Source: Alteriqipengyuania abyssalis (GTDB lineage Bacteria; Pseudomonadota; Alphaproteobacteria; Sphingomonadales; Sphingomonadaceae). From it: DNA of 64,000 nt. Both the position numbers and the translations under genes were made by a program. The stretch lies in contig NZ_JAHWXP010000003.1 in NCBI RefSeq assembly GCF_019857185.1, positions 463,501-527,500 on the forward strand, given 5' to 3'. The notes beneath the pieces are model-generated. The model searched no databases, was not told the origin of the DNA, and saw nothing but the letters and a program-made list of their open reading frames with translations. Below, one piece after another: positions 16,844-26,667 of the stretch (position 1 is its first letter; each line of letters opens with the position of its first letter).

Positions 16844-19018
16844 CTAGTATATCTGCTGGCGCTGCTGCGGCGGCTCGTTGCGCTCGGGCTGCGGGCGCGG
16901 CTGCGGCGGCGGCTGCTGTGCGGGGGGCTGCTGCCGATTGCCCTGCCCGCCCTGGTTGTTGCCACCGATCGCGCGGTCGAGGAAATCGTCGTCGATCGCC
17001 TGCGGTTCGCCATCGGCACCCTCACCCGGTTGCCGGGGGCGCTCGGTCGCGCCCTCGCTCGCCGGGCCTTCCTCGCTGGGGCGGCGGCCCGGCTCGATCA
17101 GGTTGCCCTGCTCGTCGATGAAGTAATAATCTTCCGGATCGCCGTAGTAGAATTCCTCGTCCGGCTCGACCTGCCATTCGGGCAGATCGGTATCGGTGTC
17201 GAAGGGTTCGACCGGGCGATCCTTGACTGCAAAGCGCATGAAGGCGGCAAAGGCCTTCGCCGGTGCCGCCCCGCCGGAGAGGCCCGCGACCGCCTTGTTA
17301 TCGTCGCGCCCCATCCACACGCCGGTGGTCAGGCCGGACGAGAAGCCGACGAAATAGCCATCCTTGTTGGAGCTGGTCGTGCCGGTCTTGCCTGCGACCG
17401 GGCGGCCGATCTGCGCCGCGCGACCAGTGCCGGTCTGCACCGCCGCCTGCAGCAGGTCGGTCATCTGGCTGGCGACATAGTCGGGCACCAGCCGCACCTG
17501 TTGCGGCGGCTCGCGCTCATACAGCGTCTGCCCGTCGGCGGTGGTCACCTTGGCGATGCCATAGGGCTGCACGGCCATCCCGCCATCCGCGACCGAGGCG
17601 AAAGCGCGCGTCATGTCGAGCAGGCGGACTTCGGACGTGCCCAGCACCATCGAGGGGTAGGTGGAGATATCCGAGCCGATGCCGAACCGGCGGGCCATCG
17701 AGGCAACCGTGCCGAAGCCGACCTCGTTGCCCAGCTGCGCCGCGATCGTGTTGACCGAATAGGCGAAGCCCTGCCGCAGGGTCATCTCGCCCGCGTAGCG
17801 GCCGTTGTAGTTCTTGGGGCTCCAACCATCGATGGTAATCGGCGCGTCAACCACGGTGTCGTCCGCGCGGTAGCCGGATTCGAGCGCGGCGAGATAGACG
17901 AACAGCTTCCACGCCGATCCCGGCTGCCGCTGGGCCACGGTCGCGCGGTTGAAATTGCTGGTCACATAATCCGTGCCGCCGACCAGTGCGCGGATCGCGC
18001 CGTCGCGGTCCATCGATACCAGCGCGCCCTGCGTGCCCTTAGGGGCGTTGGCCTTGACCGCGGCGGTGGCGGCGCGCTGCATCCCGGTGTCGAGCGTGGT
18101 CCACACCTCGATCGGCTCCATCGTGTTGGGCAGCAGCAGGTCGAGCTGCGGCAGCGCCCAGTCGGTGAAATAGCGGACCGAGTTCTGGCCGACATCCTTC
18201 TTCAGCTTCACCGCAGAGGGATCGACCGATGCCTGCGCGGCGGTGATCCGGCCCTGTTCGCGCATCAGCCGCAACACGACCTGCGCACGCGCCACGGCGG
18301 CGTCGACGTCAGCGGTGGGGGAATAGCGGCTGGGCGCCTTGACCAGCCCGGCGATGATCGCCGCCTCGGCGGTCGAAAGCTCGGTCGCGGGGTGGCTGAA
18401 GAACTTGCGGCTGGCGGAATCGATGCCGTAGGCGCCGCCGCCGAAATAGACCTTGTTGAGGTACAGCTCGAGGATCTGCTCCTTGCTGAACTTCGCCTCC
18501 AGCGCGAGCGCGAGCACCCCCTCGCGCAGCTTGCGGTCGAGCGTGCGGTTGGAATTGAGGAAGACGTTGCGCGCCAGCTGCTGGGTGATCGTGGAGGTCG
18601 CAGCGATCCGCCCGTCCCCGGTGAGCGCGACATACAGCGCACGGGCAAGGCCGATCGGATCGACCCCCGGATGCGAATAGTAGCGGCGATCCTCCACCGC
18701 GACCATCGCCTGCTTCATCTCGTCGGGAATCTCGTCGCTGTCGAGCCATTCGCCATAGCTCGGCCCGAGTTCGAAAATCTCGCTGCCGTCGGCCGCGCGC
18801 ACGACGATGGTCTGCGCGTTCTGCGCCGCCTTGAGCTCCTGGTAAGAGGGCAGCGAACGGGCCGCAAAGGCGACTGCGAGCAGCAGGAAAATCACCGCCA
18901 GCGTGGCAAGGCCTGCGCCCCACATCAGCGTGAGGCGCAGCCAGCGGGGCGTCTTTTCCCACGTCTGCGCGCCGGGAAAGCGTCGCCCCGCTCCGCGTGC
19001 GGTTGTATTCCTCGCCAT
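16844..19018 (-). CDS. bifunctional penicillin-binding protein 1A
   Basis: Polymerises and cross-links peptidoglycan in the periplasm. The 724-aa protein has a cytosolic basic N-terminus, a membrane helix (LTLMWGAGLATLAVIFLLLAVAF), the GT51 glycosyltransferase domain (MVAVEDRRYYSHPGVDPIGLARAL, TSTITQQLARNVFL, KEQILELYLNKVYFGGGAYGI) and the transpeptidase domain with SxxK in PGSAWKLF, SxN in AYSVNTIAAQ and KTG in AGKTGTTSSNKD. It ends with a low-complexity Q/P/R-rich tail of about 70 residues (GGNNQGGQGNRQQPPAQQPP...), which is likely disordered. Confidence 0.95.
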   Translation of the reverse strand: MARNTTARGAGRRFPGAQTWEKTPRWLRLTLMWGAGLATLAVIFLLLAVAFAARSLPSYQELKAAQNAQTIVVRAADGSEIFELGPSYGEWLDSDEIPDEMKQAMVAVEDRRYYSHPGVDPIGLARALYVALTGDGRIAATSTITQQLARNVFLNSNRTLDRKLREGVLALALEAKFSKEQILELYLNKVYFGGGAYGIDSASRKFFSHPATELSTAEAAIIAGLVKAPSRYSPTADVDAAVARAQVVLRLMREQGRITAAQASVDPSAVKLKKDVGQNSVRYFTDWALPQLDLLLPNTMEPIEVWTTLDTGMQRAATAAVKANAPKGTQGALVSMDRDGAIRALVGGTDYVTSNFNRATVAQRQPGSAWKLFVYLAALESGYRADDTVVDAPITIDGWSPKNYNGRYAGEMTLRQGFAYSVNTIAAQLGNEVGFGTVASMARRFGIGSDISTYPSMVLGTSEVRLLDMTRAFASVADGGMAVQPYGIAKVTTADGQTLYEREPPQQVRLVPDYVASQMTDLLQAAVQTGTGRAAQIGRPVAGKTGTTSSNKDGYFVGFSSGLTTGVWMGRDDNKAVAGLSGGAAPAKAFAAFMRFAVKDRPVEPFDTDTDLPEWQVEPDEEFYYGDPEDYYFIDEQGNLIEPGRRPSEEGPASEGATERPRQPGEGADGEPQAIDDDFLDRAIGGNNQGGQGNRQQPPAQQPPPQPRPQPERNEPPQQRQQIY

Positions 19019-19131
19019 TCAGGGTCGTCCCAGCCTACGGCGCGTCGTCATGCGCGCCCGTGAATTTCGCCGCTATGCATAGGCGAAGCTCAATGGCGAA
19101 TGAACGACATTTTTTTGCCGCAATTAACCAC

Positions 19132-19548
19132 TCAGCTCCCGACCGGGGGATCGCCTGCCGCCTCGAACTCGAGCGCGGCGGAATTGATGCAATAGCGCAG
19201 TCCCGTGGGCTTTGGCCCATCGGGGAATACATGGCCCAAGTGCCCGTCGCACTTGGCGCACATCACCTCGGTCCGGGTCATCCCGTGCGAGGTATCCTGC
19301 TCGGTCTCGACCGCACCGTCATCCGCCGGGGCGTAGAAGCTGGGCCAGCCCGAACCGCTGTCGTATTTCTCGTCGCTGCGGAAGACCAGCGAGCCGCAGC
19401 CCGCACAGTAATATTCGCCCTCGTCCTTCAGCTTGTCGTAGGCGCCGGTGAAGGCGCGCTCCGTCCCGCCTTCGCGCAGGACCTGGAACTGTTCGGGGGT
19501 CAGGCGTTCGCGCCATTCGGCTTCGGTCAGATCGAGCTTGTCGGACAT
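19132..19548 (-). CDS. msrB: peptide-methionine (R)-S-oxide reductase MsrB
   Basis: Reduces the R epimer of methionine sulfoxide in proteins. The 138-aa product has the zinc-binding pairs CAGC (in [14 protein letters not shown]) and CAKC (in [16 protein letters not shown]), the SGSGWPSF substrate motif and the catalytic cysteine in [12 protein letters not shown]. It complements MsrA (3513). It lies 54 bases downstream of a GST gene on the same strand, so both may share a transcript related to oxidative stress. Confidence 0.97.
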   Translation of the reverse strand: MSDKLDLTEAEWRERLTPEQFQVLREGGTERAFTGAYDKLKDEGEYYCAGCGSLVFRSDEKYDSGSGWPSFYAPADDGAVETEQDTSHGMTRTEVMCAKCDGHLGHVFPDGPKPTGLRYCINSAALEFEAAGDPPVGS

Positions 19549-19602
19549 ATCGGGAAATCTCCTTTTGCCGGACCAACGCCTGCGCGGCGCGCGGGTTTCG
19601 TA

Positions 19603-20274
19603 TCAGTCGTCGAGCTGGGCGTAGTGCGCCGATGGCTGGATCACGTCCATCTTGTCCGCCAGCAGCGGGCCGAAGCTCGGGCGGCTCTTGAACGCGGCGT
19701 ACCAGTCGCGCGTCGGCTCGTGGTCCTTCCAGTCGATCCCGCCCAGATAGTCCGCCACGGAAAGCTGCGCGGCAGCGGTAATGTCCGCCAGGCTCATCTG
19801 CGGCCCGGCGAGCCATGCCCGATGGTCAAGCAGCCAGTCGAGATAGTCGAGATGCGCGTGGGCCAGCTTCATCGCTTCACGGATGATCCGCGAATCGGGC
19901 GGCTCGCGCAGCACCAGCCGCTTCTTCATCCGCTCGTGCAGCATGGGCATGGTCACATCGCCGAACAGGTTTTCCTCGAACAGCGCGACCAGCCGGCGGA
20001 TTTCGGCGCGGTTGAGCGCGGAGCCGTTGATCATCGGCGCCTTGTCGACCGTCTCTTCGAAATATTCGCAGATCGCGGTCGAATCGCTCAGCACAATCCC
20101 TTTCTCGGTTTCCTCCACCACGGGCACGCGGCCCGCATGGTTCATATCGAAAAAGTCATCGGCCGCCTTCCACGGGTCAAGCCGCTGGAGTGCGAAGGGC
20201 ACGCCCTTTTCGCGCAGCAGGATGCGTACCTTGCGGCTGAACGGGCACAGGGGGAATTGGTGGATGGTCCACAT
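19603..20274 (-). CDS. glutathione S-transferase family protein
   Basis: A 223-aa protein with an N-terminal thioredoxin-like domain (MWTIHQFPLCPFSRKVRILL) containing the CPFS active-site motif, the cis-proline loop GRVPVVEE and the SDSTAICEYFEE glutathione-binding turn, followed by an all-helical C-terminal domain (AWLAGPQMSLADITAAAQLSVADYLGG). The CPFS cysteine suggests an omega- or beta-like thiol transferase activity rather than a tyrosine-type GST. The substrate is unknown. It precedes msrB. Confidence 0.9.
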   Translation of the reverse strand: MWTIHQFPLCPFSRKVRILLREKGVPFALQRLDPWKAADDFFDMNHAGRVPVVEETEKGIVLSDSTAICEYFEETVDKAPMINGSALNRAEIRRLVALFEENLFGDVTMPMLHERMKKRLVLREPPDSRIIREAMKLAHAHLDYLDWLLDHRAWLAGPQMSLADITAAAQLSVADYLGGIDWKDHEPTRDWYAAFKSRPSFGPLLADKMDVIQPSAHYAQLDD

Positions 20275-20356
20275 GGCCGATGCAGATGGGCCATGTGGGG
20301 CGGCAAATCCAGATGCTGAAACGAAACTTTGCGCAGCGGCAGTTCAGCCCGCCGCG

Positions 20357-20737
20357 CTAAAGCCCCGACGCGTCGAGCAGCATCAGGCAGGCGGGCATGA
20401 TCTCGTCGAGCGAGCCCTCTGCAAGGATCACTCCGGCCTGCGCGCGCAACCGTGCCTCCACCGCATCGCGGGTCATCCCGGTCTCGTCCATCAGCCTTGC
20501 GCCGGTGCGCACGAAGAACTCGCGCCCCCGCTCCCCCACCGGCGGGTAGACCAGCGCGGCCTCGTCGCCTTGCCGCTGGCGCTCCGCGATCAGCGCGAAG
20601 GCAGCGGAGCAGCGGATCGCGCCCTGCTGGTCCGCCGGCAGCGGCGACAGCGCATCGGCGGCAGGCGCATCCTGCGGTGCCGGCGGCGCAGCAGCCTGGG
20701 TCGCGAAAAAAACGAGAGCAAGGAACTTGGCGATCAT
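20357..20737 (-). CDS. small exported protein, unknown function
   Basis: A 126-aa protein with a signal peptide-like start (MIAKFLALVFFATQAAAPPAP) followed by an Ala/Pro-rich linker and a helical region with one conserved-looking pair of cysteines (IRCSAAF and MPACLML), which could form a disulfide in the periplasm. I do not recognise a family. It diverges from the aldehyde dehydrogenase gene with a 98-base spacer. Confidence 0.65.
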   Translation of the reverse strand: MIAKFLALVFFATQAAAPPAPQDAPAADALSPLPADQQGAIRCSAAFALIAERQRQGDEAALVYPPVGERGREFFVRTGARLMDETGMTRDAVEARLRAQAGVILAEGSLDEIMPACLMLLDASGL

Positions 20738-20835
20738 GGCCCGGACCTATACCTGATGCCCCGACGCAGCGCTGCCCCTTTCTGGGGAGCGGGACGAAAA
20801 CAAGACGAACCGTTGCTATAGAGGAGCCCCGAGCC

Positions 20836-22266
20836 ATGTCCGACCATTCCAATCTCCACCTTCTGATCGGCGGCGAGAAAGTCTCTGGCGGGGGCCGCGA
20901 CATGATCGAGGTGATCGACCCGGCAACCGCCGAGGTCCTGGGCAGCCTGCCCACCGCGACCACCGACGATCTCGACGCCGCGCTCGCCAATGCGGACAAG
21001 GGCTTCCACGCCTGGCGCAAGGAAAGCGCGGACAAGCGCGCCGCCGTGCTGACCAAGGCGGGCCAGCTGCTCCGCGAACGCGCGAAGGACATCGGCACCC
21101 TGCTGACGAAGGAACAGGGCAAGCCGATCAAGGAAGCCATCGGCGAAGTGATCTACTGCGCGATGCTGTTCGAATTCTACGCCGGCGAGTGCAAGCGCAC
21201 CTACGGGCGCGAACTGGTCCGCCCGACCGGCCAGAGCGCGCGGGTGATCTACGTGCCGGTCGGCCCCGTCGCCGGCTTTGCCGCGTGGAACTTCCCCGCG
21301 ATCAACGTGGCACGCAAGATCGGCGGCGCGATCGCGGCAGGCTGCTCGGTCATCGTCAAGCCGTCCGAGGAAACCCCGGCAGCGGGCATCGCGCTGGTGC
21401 AGGCACTGCTCGACGCGGGCGTTCCGGGCGATGTCTGCCAGGTGGTGTTCGGCGTGCCCGACGAGGTCAGCCGCCACCTGCTCGCCAGCCCGATCATCCG
21501 CAAGGTCACCTTCACCGGCTCGACTGCGGTCGGCAAGCACCTGACCAAGCTGGCGGCGGACGACATGAAGGTCACCACCATGGAACTGGGCGGTCATGCC
21601 CCGATCATGGTTTTCAAGGACAGCGACGTCGACACCGTGCTCGATACGATGGTCGGCGCGGCATATCGCAACGCAGGCCAGGTCTGCGTCAGCCCGACCC
21701 GCTTCCTGGTCGAACAGGACCTGTTCCCCGCCTTCCGCGACGGCTTCGTCGAGCGGGCCAAAGCGATCACCGTGGGCAACGGCTTCGACGATGCCACGCT
21801 GATGGGCCCGATGGCCAATGATCGCGGGCCCGAAGGCCTCGCCAAGAAGATCGCCAATGCGAAGGACAAGGGCGCGAAGGTCGATGCCGGGGGCGAGCGG
21901 ATCGGCAACCAGGGCTTCTTCTTCGAGCCGACCGTGCTCAGCGAAGTGCCGACCGACGCGGACATCATGAACGAAGAGCCGTTCGGCCCGATCGCGCTGA
22001 TCAACCCGATGGCCAATGCCGACGCGATCATCGAAGAGGCGAACCGCCTGCCTTACGGCCTTGCCGCCTATGCATGGACCAACGATCCCAAGCTGCGCAG
22101 CCGTCTGGCCGCCGATGTCGAAGCAGGAATGCTGGCGATCAATGGCGCGAATGTCAGCGCGGTCGATGCGCCCTTCGGCGGGGTCAAATGGTCCGGCCAC
22201 GGGCAGGAAGATGGCGCCGAAGGCGTGATGCACTGCATGGTCCCCAAGACCATCCACGAAAGCTGA
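20836..22266 (+). CDS. NAD(P)-dependent aldehyde dehydrogenase (succinate-semialdehyde dehydrogenase-like)
   Basis: A 476-aa ALDH-superfamily enzyme. It has the cofactor-binding GFAAWNFPAINVARKIGGAIAAG region, KPSEETP, the TFTGSTAVGKHL loop, the general-base glutamate in TMELGGHAP and the catalytic cysteine in NAGQVCVSPTRF, plus EEPFGPIA near the end. The N-x-x-G-Q-x-C-V-S-P-T-R active site and overall layout resemble the GabD group (succinate semialdehyde), but other aldehydes cannot be excluded. It starts at ATG 20836. A strong terminator follows right after the stop. Confidence 0.9.
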   Translation: MSDHSNLHLLIGGEKVSGGGRDMIEVIDPATAEVLGSLPTATTDDLDAALANADKGFHAWRKESADKRAAVLTKAGQLLRERAKDIGTLLTKEQGKPIKEAIGEVIYCAMLFEFYAGECKRTYGRELVRPTGQSARVIYVPVGPVAGFAAWNFPAINVARKIGGAIAAGCSVIVKPSEETPAAGIALVQALLDAGVPGDVCQVVFGVPDEVSRHLLASPIIRKVTFTGSTAVGKHLTKLAADDMKVTTMELGGHAPIMVFKDSDVDTVLDTMVGAAYRNAGQVCVSPTRFLVEQDLFPAFRDGFVERAKAITVGNGFDDATLMGPMANDRGPEGLAKKIANAKDKGAKVDAGGERIGNQGFFFEPTVLSEVPTDADIMNEEPFGPIALINPMANADAIIEEANRLPYGLAAYAWTNDPKLRSRLAADVEAGMLAINGANVSAVDAPFGGVKWSGHGQEDGAEGVMHCMVPKTIHES

Positions 22267-22274
22267 TTTTTTAG

Positions 22275-22303
22275 AAAAGGGGGGCCAGTCGCCCCCCTTT
22301 TTT
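22275..22303 (+). terminator. Rho-independent terminator after aldehyde dehydrogenase gene
   Basis: The stem GGGGGGC / GCCCCCC with a 5-nt loop is followed by a run of six T and preceded by four A. It starts within ten bases of the stop codon. Confidence 0.9.
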
Positions 22304-22366
22304 CTTGAGCGGCGGGCCGTATTTCATGCCGCTTCCTCAACTGGCCGGTTTGGTGTATTGCACGCC

Positions 22367-23668
22367 ATGGCCTTCACGGAGCATCCCTTGCGGCGTGAAC
22401 TGGTGCACGAGATGCACCTGCGCCGCTTTGCCCCGGTCCATGCCCCCGCCCGCATCGTGCAGATGGTCTATCTGATCGCGGAGGATCGACGCGGGGAGGA
22501 ACAGCGCCACCTTTCCTCGCTGCCGCTGAAGCCGGTCTCGATCGAACAGGAAAGCCGCCACGCGGTGCTCCGTTTCGCGGGCGATCTGACCGTCCTGTGG
22601 GAACGCCACACCGAAGCGACCACCATCACCCTGATCGCCCCGCGCGAAGGGCAGGACGCGATGGCGCCGCTGACCGAATGGTTCGGCGCGTGGCCCGGAT
22701 CGGTCCTGCGCGCCACCAAAGTATTCGTCGAACCGGGCGAAGCCGAGGCCGAGGCGCTGCTCCCCGAAATGGGCTTCGAAGACGCCGACCTGGTATCGTG
22801 CCACGTGTGTTCGGGCGTGCGCGTGTGGTCCGATTTCCGCATCCGTGACGATGGCTATGGCCGCCTGCTGGTCTCCGCGCCGGGTCGCCAGCCCGACGAT
22901 CTCGGGCGGATCGTCCAGCGGCTGCAGGAGCTGGGCAATTACCGCAATCTCGCGCTGGTCGGCCTGCCGCGCGTACAGCGGCTGATGCCCGAACTGAACG
23001 CGCTGGAGGATCGGCTCGCCGCCCATGCGCAGGCGCTGGTCAACGAAGCGGAAGGCGGGGACGAGCGTTTGCTGCACGACCTCTCGCAGGTCTCTGCCGA
23101 ACTGGCACAGGTCCGTGCGGAGAACTCCTATCGCACCAGCGCCAGCCAGGCCTACGCGCAGATCGCTGCCGACCGGCTCGACGCGCTCGATGTCCAGCCG
23201 ATCGACGGATACCAGAGCCTGACCGATTTCACCGAGCGCAGGCTGGTGCCCGCGACCCGCACGATCGAGACTTTCGTCAACCGGCTGCGGCGCCTGTCGG
23301 AACGCAGTGGCGATGTGATCGCGCTGCTCAACACGCGGATCGATACGCGGATCAAAGCGCAGAACCTCGAACTGCTGCGGTCGATGGAAAGCAGCTTCAA
23401 CCTGCAATTGCGCCTGCAGAACCTGGTCGAGGCGCTGTCGGTGATCGCGGCCAGTTACTACGCGGTCGCACTGATCGCCTACATGGCCAAGGGCGCGGTC
23501 GGCTTTGGCGAGGAAGGACACGAAGTCGACGTGGCGATCGCACTGATCGCGCCGGTCGTGATCCTGACGATCTTCCTCCTCGTCTCGCGCATCCGCCATC
23601 GGTTCATCAAGGAAACCGAAAACGCCGCCGCTCGTTCAGACAAACGTCATCCTTTGAATGACGCCTGA
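22367..23668 (+). CDS. DUF3422 family membrane protein
   Basis: A 433-aa protein of the DUF3422 family, known from sphingomonads and other proteobacteria but without a defined role. The N-terminal two thirds are soluble (AFTEHPLRRELVHEMHLRRFAP, LVSCHVCSGVRVWSDFRI) with a long helical or coiled-coil part (about residues 205-350). The end has two membrane helices (LSVIAASYYAVALIAYMAKGAV and VAIALIAPVVILTIFLLVS), an arrangement that recalls CorA-type channels without the GMN motif. ATG 22367 is chosen; a TTG at 22358 is possible. It lies upstream of the cytochrome c gene. Confidence 0.8.
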   Translation: MAFTEHPLRRELVHEMHLRRFAPVHAPARIVQMVYLIAEDRRGEEQRHLSSLPLKPVSIEQESRHAVLRFAGDLTVLWERHTEATTITLIAPREGQDAMAPLTEWFGAWPGSVLRATKVFVEPGEAEAEALLPEMGFEDADLVSCHVCSGVRVWSDFRIRDDGYGRLLVSAPGRQPDDLGRIVQRLQELGNYRNLALVGLPRVQRLMPELNALEDRLAAHAQALVNEAEGGDERLLHDLSQVSAELAQVRAENSYRTSASQAYAQIAADRLDALDVQPIDGYQSLTDFTERRLVPATRTIETFVNRLRRLSERSGDVIALLNTRIDTRIKAQNLELLRSMESSFNLQLRLQNLVEALSVIAASYYAVALIAYMAKGAVGFGEEGHEVDVAIALIAPVVILTIFLLVSRIRHRFIKETENAAARSDKRHPLNDA

Positions 23669-23722
23669 AAGGGTTTATACCGAGTCTGTTGAGTGAGTTG
23701 GTTCGGGTGAGGAGAGAATTAA

Positions 23723-24211
23723 ATGCAGAAATCTCATGTTTTTGTCGGCAGCATGGCTCTGGCATGCTTGCTCGTCTCCGCTGGCTGTAACAGCCGCGCC
23801 GACGAAGAACCGGCCGCTCCGGCGACCACCACCACCGAAGCGCCTGCAACCACCGCAGCCGCCGACACTGCGGCACCGGCCGCCGATGTCGAATTCGCCA
23901 GCCTGACCGGCGATCCCGCTGCGGGCGAGAAAGCGTTCGCGGTCTGCACCACCTGCCACTCTGTCGAAGCGGGCGTGAACAAGACCGGCCCGTCACTGCA
24001 CGGCGTGGTTGGCCGCGAAGCCGGCTCGATCGCAGACTACAACTATTCGGATGCGAACAAGAACAGCGGCATCACGTGGACACCGGAAGAACTCTTCGTC
24101 TACCTCGCGGATCCGCAGGCGACCATCCCGGGCACCAAGATGATCTTCCCGGGCCTGAAGGATCCGCAGAAGCGTGCGGACGTGATCGCCTATCTCGAAA
24201 CCCAGTCTTAA
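23723..24211 (+). CDS. lipid-anchored class I cytochrome c
   Basis: A 162-aa periplasmic electron carrier. The signal peptide ends in a lipobox (LLVSAGC, Cys22), so the protein should be membrane-tethered by lipid. A 35-residue Ala/Thr/Pro linker follows, then a single cytochrome domain with the heme site CTTCH (FAVCTTCHSVEAG), TGPSLHGVVGR and the distal methionine in PGTKMIFPGL. It resembles c2/c552-type carriers. It lies immediately next to the photosynthesis cluster; because no pufC is present, it is a candidate donor to the reaction centre, which is an inference from position. A strong terminator follows. Confidence 0.92.
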   Translation: MQKSHVFVGSMALACLLVSAGCNSRADEEPAAPATTTTEAPATTAAADTAAPAADVEFASLTGDPAAGEKAFAVCTTCHSVEAGVNKTGPSLHGVVGREAGSIADYNYSDANKNSGITWTPEELFVYLADPQATIPGTKMIFPGLKDPQKRADVIAYLETQS

Positions 24212-24235
24212 GACCGGGCTTCAGGAGCCACGAAA

Positions 24236-24270
24236 AAGGGCGCTGCCGCGATATGCGGCGGCGCCTTTTT
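24236..24270 (+). terminator. Rho-independent terminator after cytochrome c gene
   Basis: The stem GGCGCTGCCGC / GCGGCGGCGCC with loop GATAT is followed by TTTTT and preceded by AAAAA. It also insulates the convergent orf73. Confidence 0.9.
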
Positions 24271-24317
24271 CTTTGTCCTGAGAAAGTTTCCGAGCTCGAC
24301 GCCGGCCCCGATCGACC

Positions 24318-24539
24318 TCAGTCGACCTTGGGCCGTCCTTCGTCGCGACGCTCTTCTTCCGCTTCGCGGCGGCGCATCTCTTCGGCCGCCTCGCCCTCTG
24401 GAGTGTCCATCGGATGGCGGTTGGAGCGCTTGCGGATGAAGAGGAAGAACACCACCGCGATGATCGCGAACACGATCACCAGCGTCATGATGTTGAGCGG
24501 TGCGGCCACGGCCAGCAACGGCATATTTGAAACGGACAT
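24318..24539 (-). CDS. small single-helix membrane protein, unknown function
   Basis: A 73-aa protein with one membrane helix (MTLVIVFAIIAVVFFLFIRKR) followed by a highly charged tail (EGEAAEEMRRREAEEERRDEGRPK) that is probably a cytosolic helix. I recognise no family. It lies 83 bases downstream of hemA on the same strand, so it could be transcribed by read-through from the photosynthesis cluster. Confidence 0.65.
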   Translation of the reverse strand: MSVSNMPLLAVAAPLNIMTLVIVFAIIAVVFFLFIRKRSNRHPMDTPEGEAAEEMRRREAEEERRDEGRPKVD

Positions 24540-24622
24540 GGGGGATTTCTCGCTTTCTCCCTCCAGCCCTTTTCTTTCAACCGGTTAGCGCGACGATCGG
24601 TTCCGGATGCGCGCCCGCGCGA

Positions 24623-25843
24623 TCAGGCGACCGCGTCCATGCGAGCCAGTTCGCACTGCGACCAGATCTCGCTCAGCGCGTCGATCAGTCGCCCGATATC
24701 GCCATCGGTGTGCACCGGCGAGGGGGTGATCCGCAGCCGCTCGGTCCCCACCGGCACGGTCGGATAATTGATCGGCTGCACATAGATCCCGTGATTGTCC
24801 ATCAGCCAGTCGCTGATCATTTTGCACTTCTTGGCATCGCCCACCATCACCGGGATGATGTGGCTCGGGTTGTCGAGATGCGGGATGCCGATCGCATCCA
24901 GCCTCCTCCGCACCTGCGCCACCCGGTCCTTGTGCCGCGCGCGTTCCATCTCGCTCGCCTTGAGGTGACGGATGCTCGCCGCCGCGCCTGCCGCCACCGC
25001 CGGGGGCAGCGCGGTCGAGAAGATGAACCCGCTGGCAAAGGTGCGGACATAGTCGATCAGGTCGGCGCTGGCCGCGATATAGCCGCCCATCACGCCAAAC
25101 GCCTTGCCCAGCGTGCCTTCGATCACGGTGATCCGGTCCATCAGCCCTTCGCGTTCGGCCACGCCCCCGCCGCGCGGGCCATAGAGGCCGACGCCATGAA
25201 CCTCGTCGATATAGCTCATCGCGCCATGGCGCTCGCACACGTCGAGAATATCCGCGATCGGCGCGATGTCGCCATCCATCGAATAGACGCTTTCAAACGC
25301 GACCAGCTTGGGCACGTCCGGGCCGTAGTCGGACAGTTTGCGGTCGAGATCCTCGACATCGTTGTGCGACCAGATCTTGTACGGCGCGCGGCTGTGGCGA
25401 ATGCCCTCAATCATGCTCGCATGGTTGAGCGCGTCGGAAAACACGACGCAGCCCGGGATCTTAGATGCCAGCGTGCCCAGCCCCGCCCAGTTGGAGACAT
25501 AGCCGCTGGTAAACAGCAGCGCCGCTTCCTTGCCGTGCAGGTCGGCCAGCTCGCGCTCCAGCTCGACATGATAGTGGTTGGTGCCCGAGATATTGCGCGT
25601 GCCGCCCGCGCCCGCACCGCATTCGTCCAGCGCGGTGTGCATCGCGTCGACCACCACCGGATGCTGGCCCATGCCCAGGTAATCGTTGGAACACCACACG
25701 GTGACGGGCTGCGTCTCGTCGCCGATGAAGCGCGTCGCCTGCGGGAAGGAGCCGCGATGGCGCTTGATATCGGTGAACACACGATAACGCCCCTCTTCGC
25801 GCACGCCATCGAGCTCGTCCTTGAAGAAGGCATTGTAGTCCAT
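24623..25843 (-). CDS. hemA: 5-aminolevulinate synthase
   Basis: Condenses glycine and succinyl-CoA to 5-aminolevulinate (Shemin pathway), the first step toward both heme and bacteriochlorophyll. The 406-aa PLP enzyme shows [56 protein letters not shown], the PLP lysine in [14 protein letters not shown] and [20 protein letters not shown] at 25843 is the usual family start and has GGAG upstream. ATG 25867 overlaps the puhE stop (TAATG) and would add MHETEISP, so coupled initiation there is possible. It is the last gene of the bchF-hemA unit, placing precursor supply under photosynthesis control. Confidence 0.97.
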   Translation of the reverse strand: MDYNAFFKDELDGVREEGRYRVFTDIKRHRGSFPQATRFIGDETQPVTVWCSNDYLGMGQHPVVVDAMHTALDECGAGAGGTRNISGTNHYHVELERELADLHGKEAALLFTSGYVSNWAGLGTLASKIPGCVVFSDALNHASMIEGIRHSRAPYKIWSHNDVEDLDRKLSDYGPDVPKLVAFESVYSMDGDIAPIADILDVCERHGAMSYIDEVHGVGLYGPRGGGVAEREGLMDRITVIEGTLGKAFGVMGGYIAASADLIDYVRTFASGFIFSTALPPAVAAGAAASIRHLKASEMERARHKDRVAQVRRRLDAIGIPHLDNPSHIIPVMVGDAKKCKMISDWLMDNHGIYVQPINYPTVPVGTERLRITPSPVHTDGDIGRLIDALSEIWSQCELARMDAVA

Positions 25844-25866
25844 CGGGGAAATCTCCGTCTCGTGCA

Positions 25867-26667
25867 TTATAGACCCCTCATCGCATTGGTGTGCGCCCGC
25901 TTGTCGCGCGCGGCAATAGCCCATCCCCACAATGCGCCATCGCGCAACGGCAGGGCAAAAAACAGGTGTTCGAGCGCGCCGAGTGCCGCCATCGCGAACA
26001 GCAGGCTCGCCGCAACCGAGGCACCCTGGCCGCTCGTCTCCGCCGCGATCGCGCCCAGCCAGCCCGCCAGCACCAGCGTACCCGCAATGCTCAGCGCGAG
26101 CAGCGCGGTGAAGCGGTTGGGGCCGAAATAGCTGGTCAGATAGGCGAGGTGTCGCGGCAGGATATCGGTGCTGGCATTGGGCACGCCTGCAAACAGGTTC
26201 AGCTTGGCGAGCAGCCGCAGCGCGAACAGCAGCACGAAGACCTGCGCGCCGATCGGATTGGGCTGGCCCCAGCACAGCGCGATCAGGATCGCGGCGGTCG
26301 CCGCCAGCGCGATCTCGTGATGCAGCACCGCCGCGCTCGCCTTGGCGAAGCGCACAATGCCCTGTGCGCCCTCGGGGCATGGCTCGCGCCGGGGGCCGGT
26401 AACGCCGCCGGTCAGGAAAGCGAATTCGTGCCAGCCCCAGATCGCCATCGCGCCTGCAAAGCCGAGATAGGCCCCGCCCCCGCCGCTAATACGTGCCGAG
26501 GCGATCACGCACAGCATCCCGCCCGCACCCACCACACCTGCCCATATCAGGCTGCGGCCATAGCTTTCGCGCGGGGCATTCGCCGCCCAGGCGATCAGCC
26601 CGGTGGCGAAGAACCACACCGCGATGGTCGCCAGCACCGGCAGGACATGGCCGGTAAAGCTCACCAT
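25867..26667 (-). CDS. puhE: photosynthetic complex assembly protein PuhE
   Basis: A 266-aa polytopic membrane protein (about seven helices) of the PuhE/DUF3623 family, needed for full reaction-centre levels in purple bacteria. Diagnostic parts are the [21 protein letters not shown] segment, [15 protein letters not shown] and [33 protein letters not shown]. Its start overlaps the acsF stop by seven bases and its stop overlaps a possible hemA start (TAATG). The acsF-puhE-hemA order is typical of alphaproteobacterial phototrophs. Confidence 0.95.
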   Translation of the reverse strand: MVSFTGHVLPVLATIAVWFFATGLIAWAANAPRESYGRSLIWAGVVGAGGMLCVIASARISGGGGAYLGFAGAMAIWGWHEFAFLTGGVTGPRREPCPEGAQGIVRFAKASAAVLHHEIALAATAAILIALCWGQPNPIGAQVFVLLFALRLLAKLNLFAGVPNASTDILPRHLAYLTSYFGPNRFTALLALSIAGTLVLAGWLGAIAAETSGQGASVAASLLFAMAALGALEHLFFALPLRDGALWGWAIAARDKRAHTNAMRGL

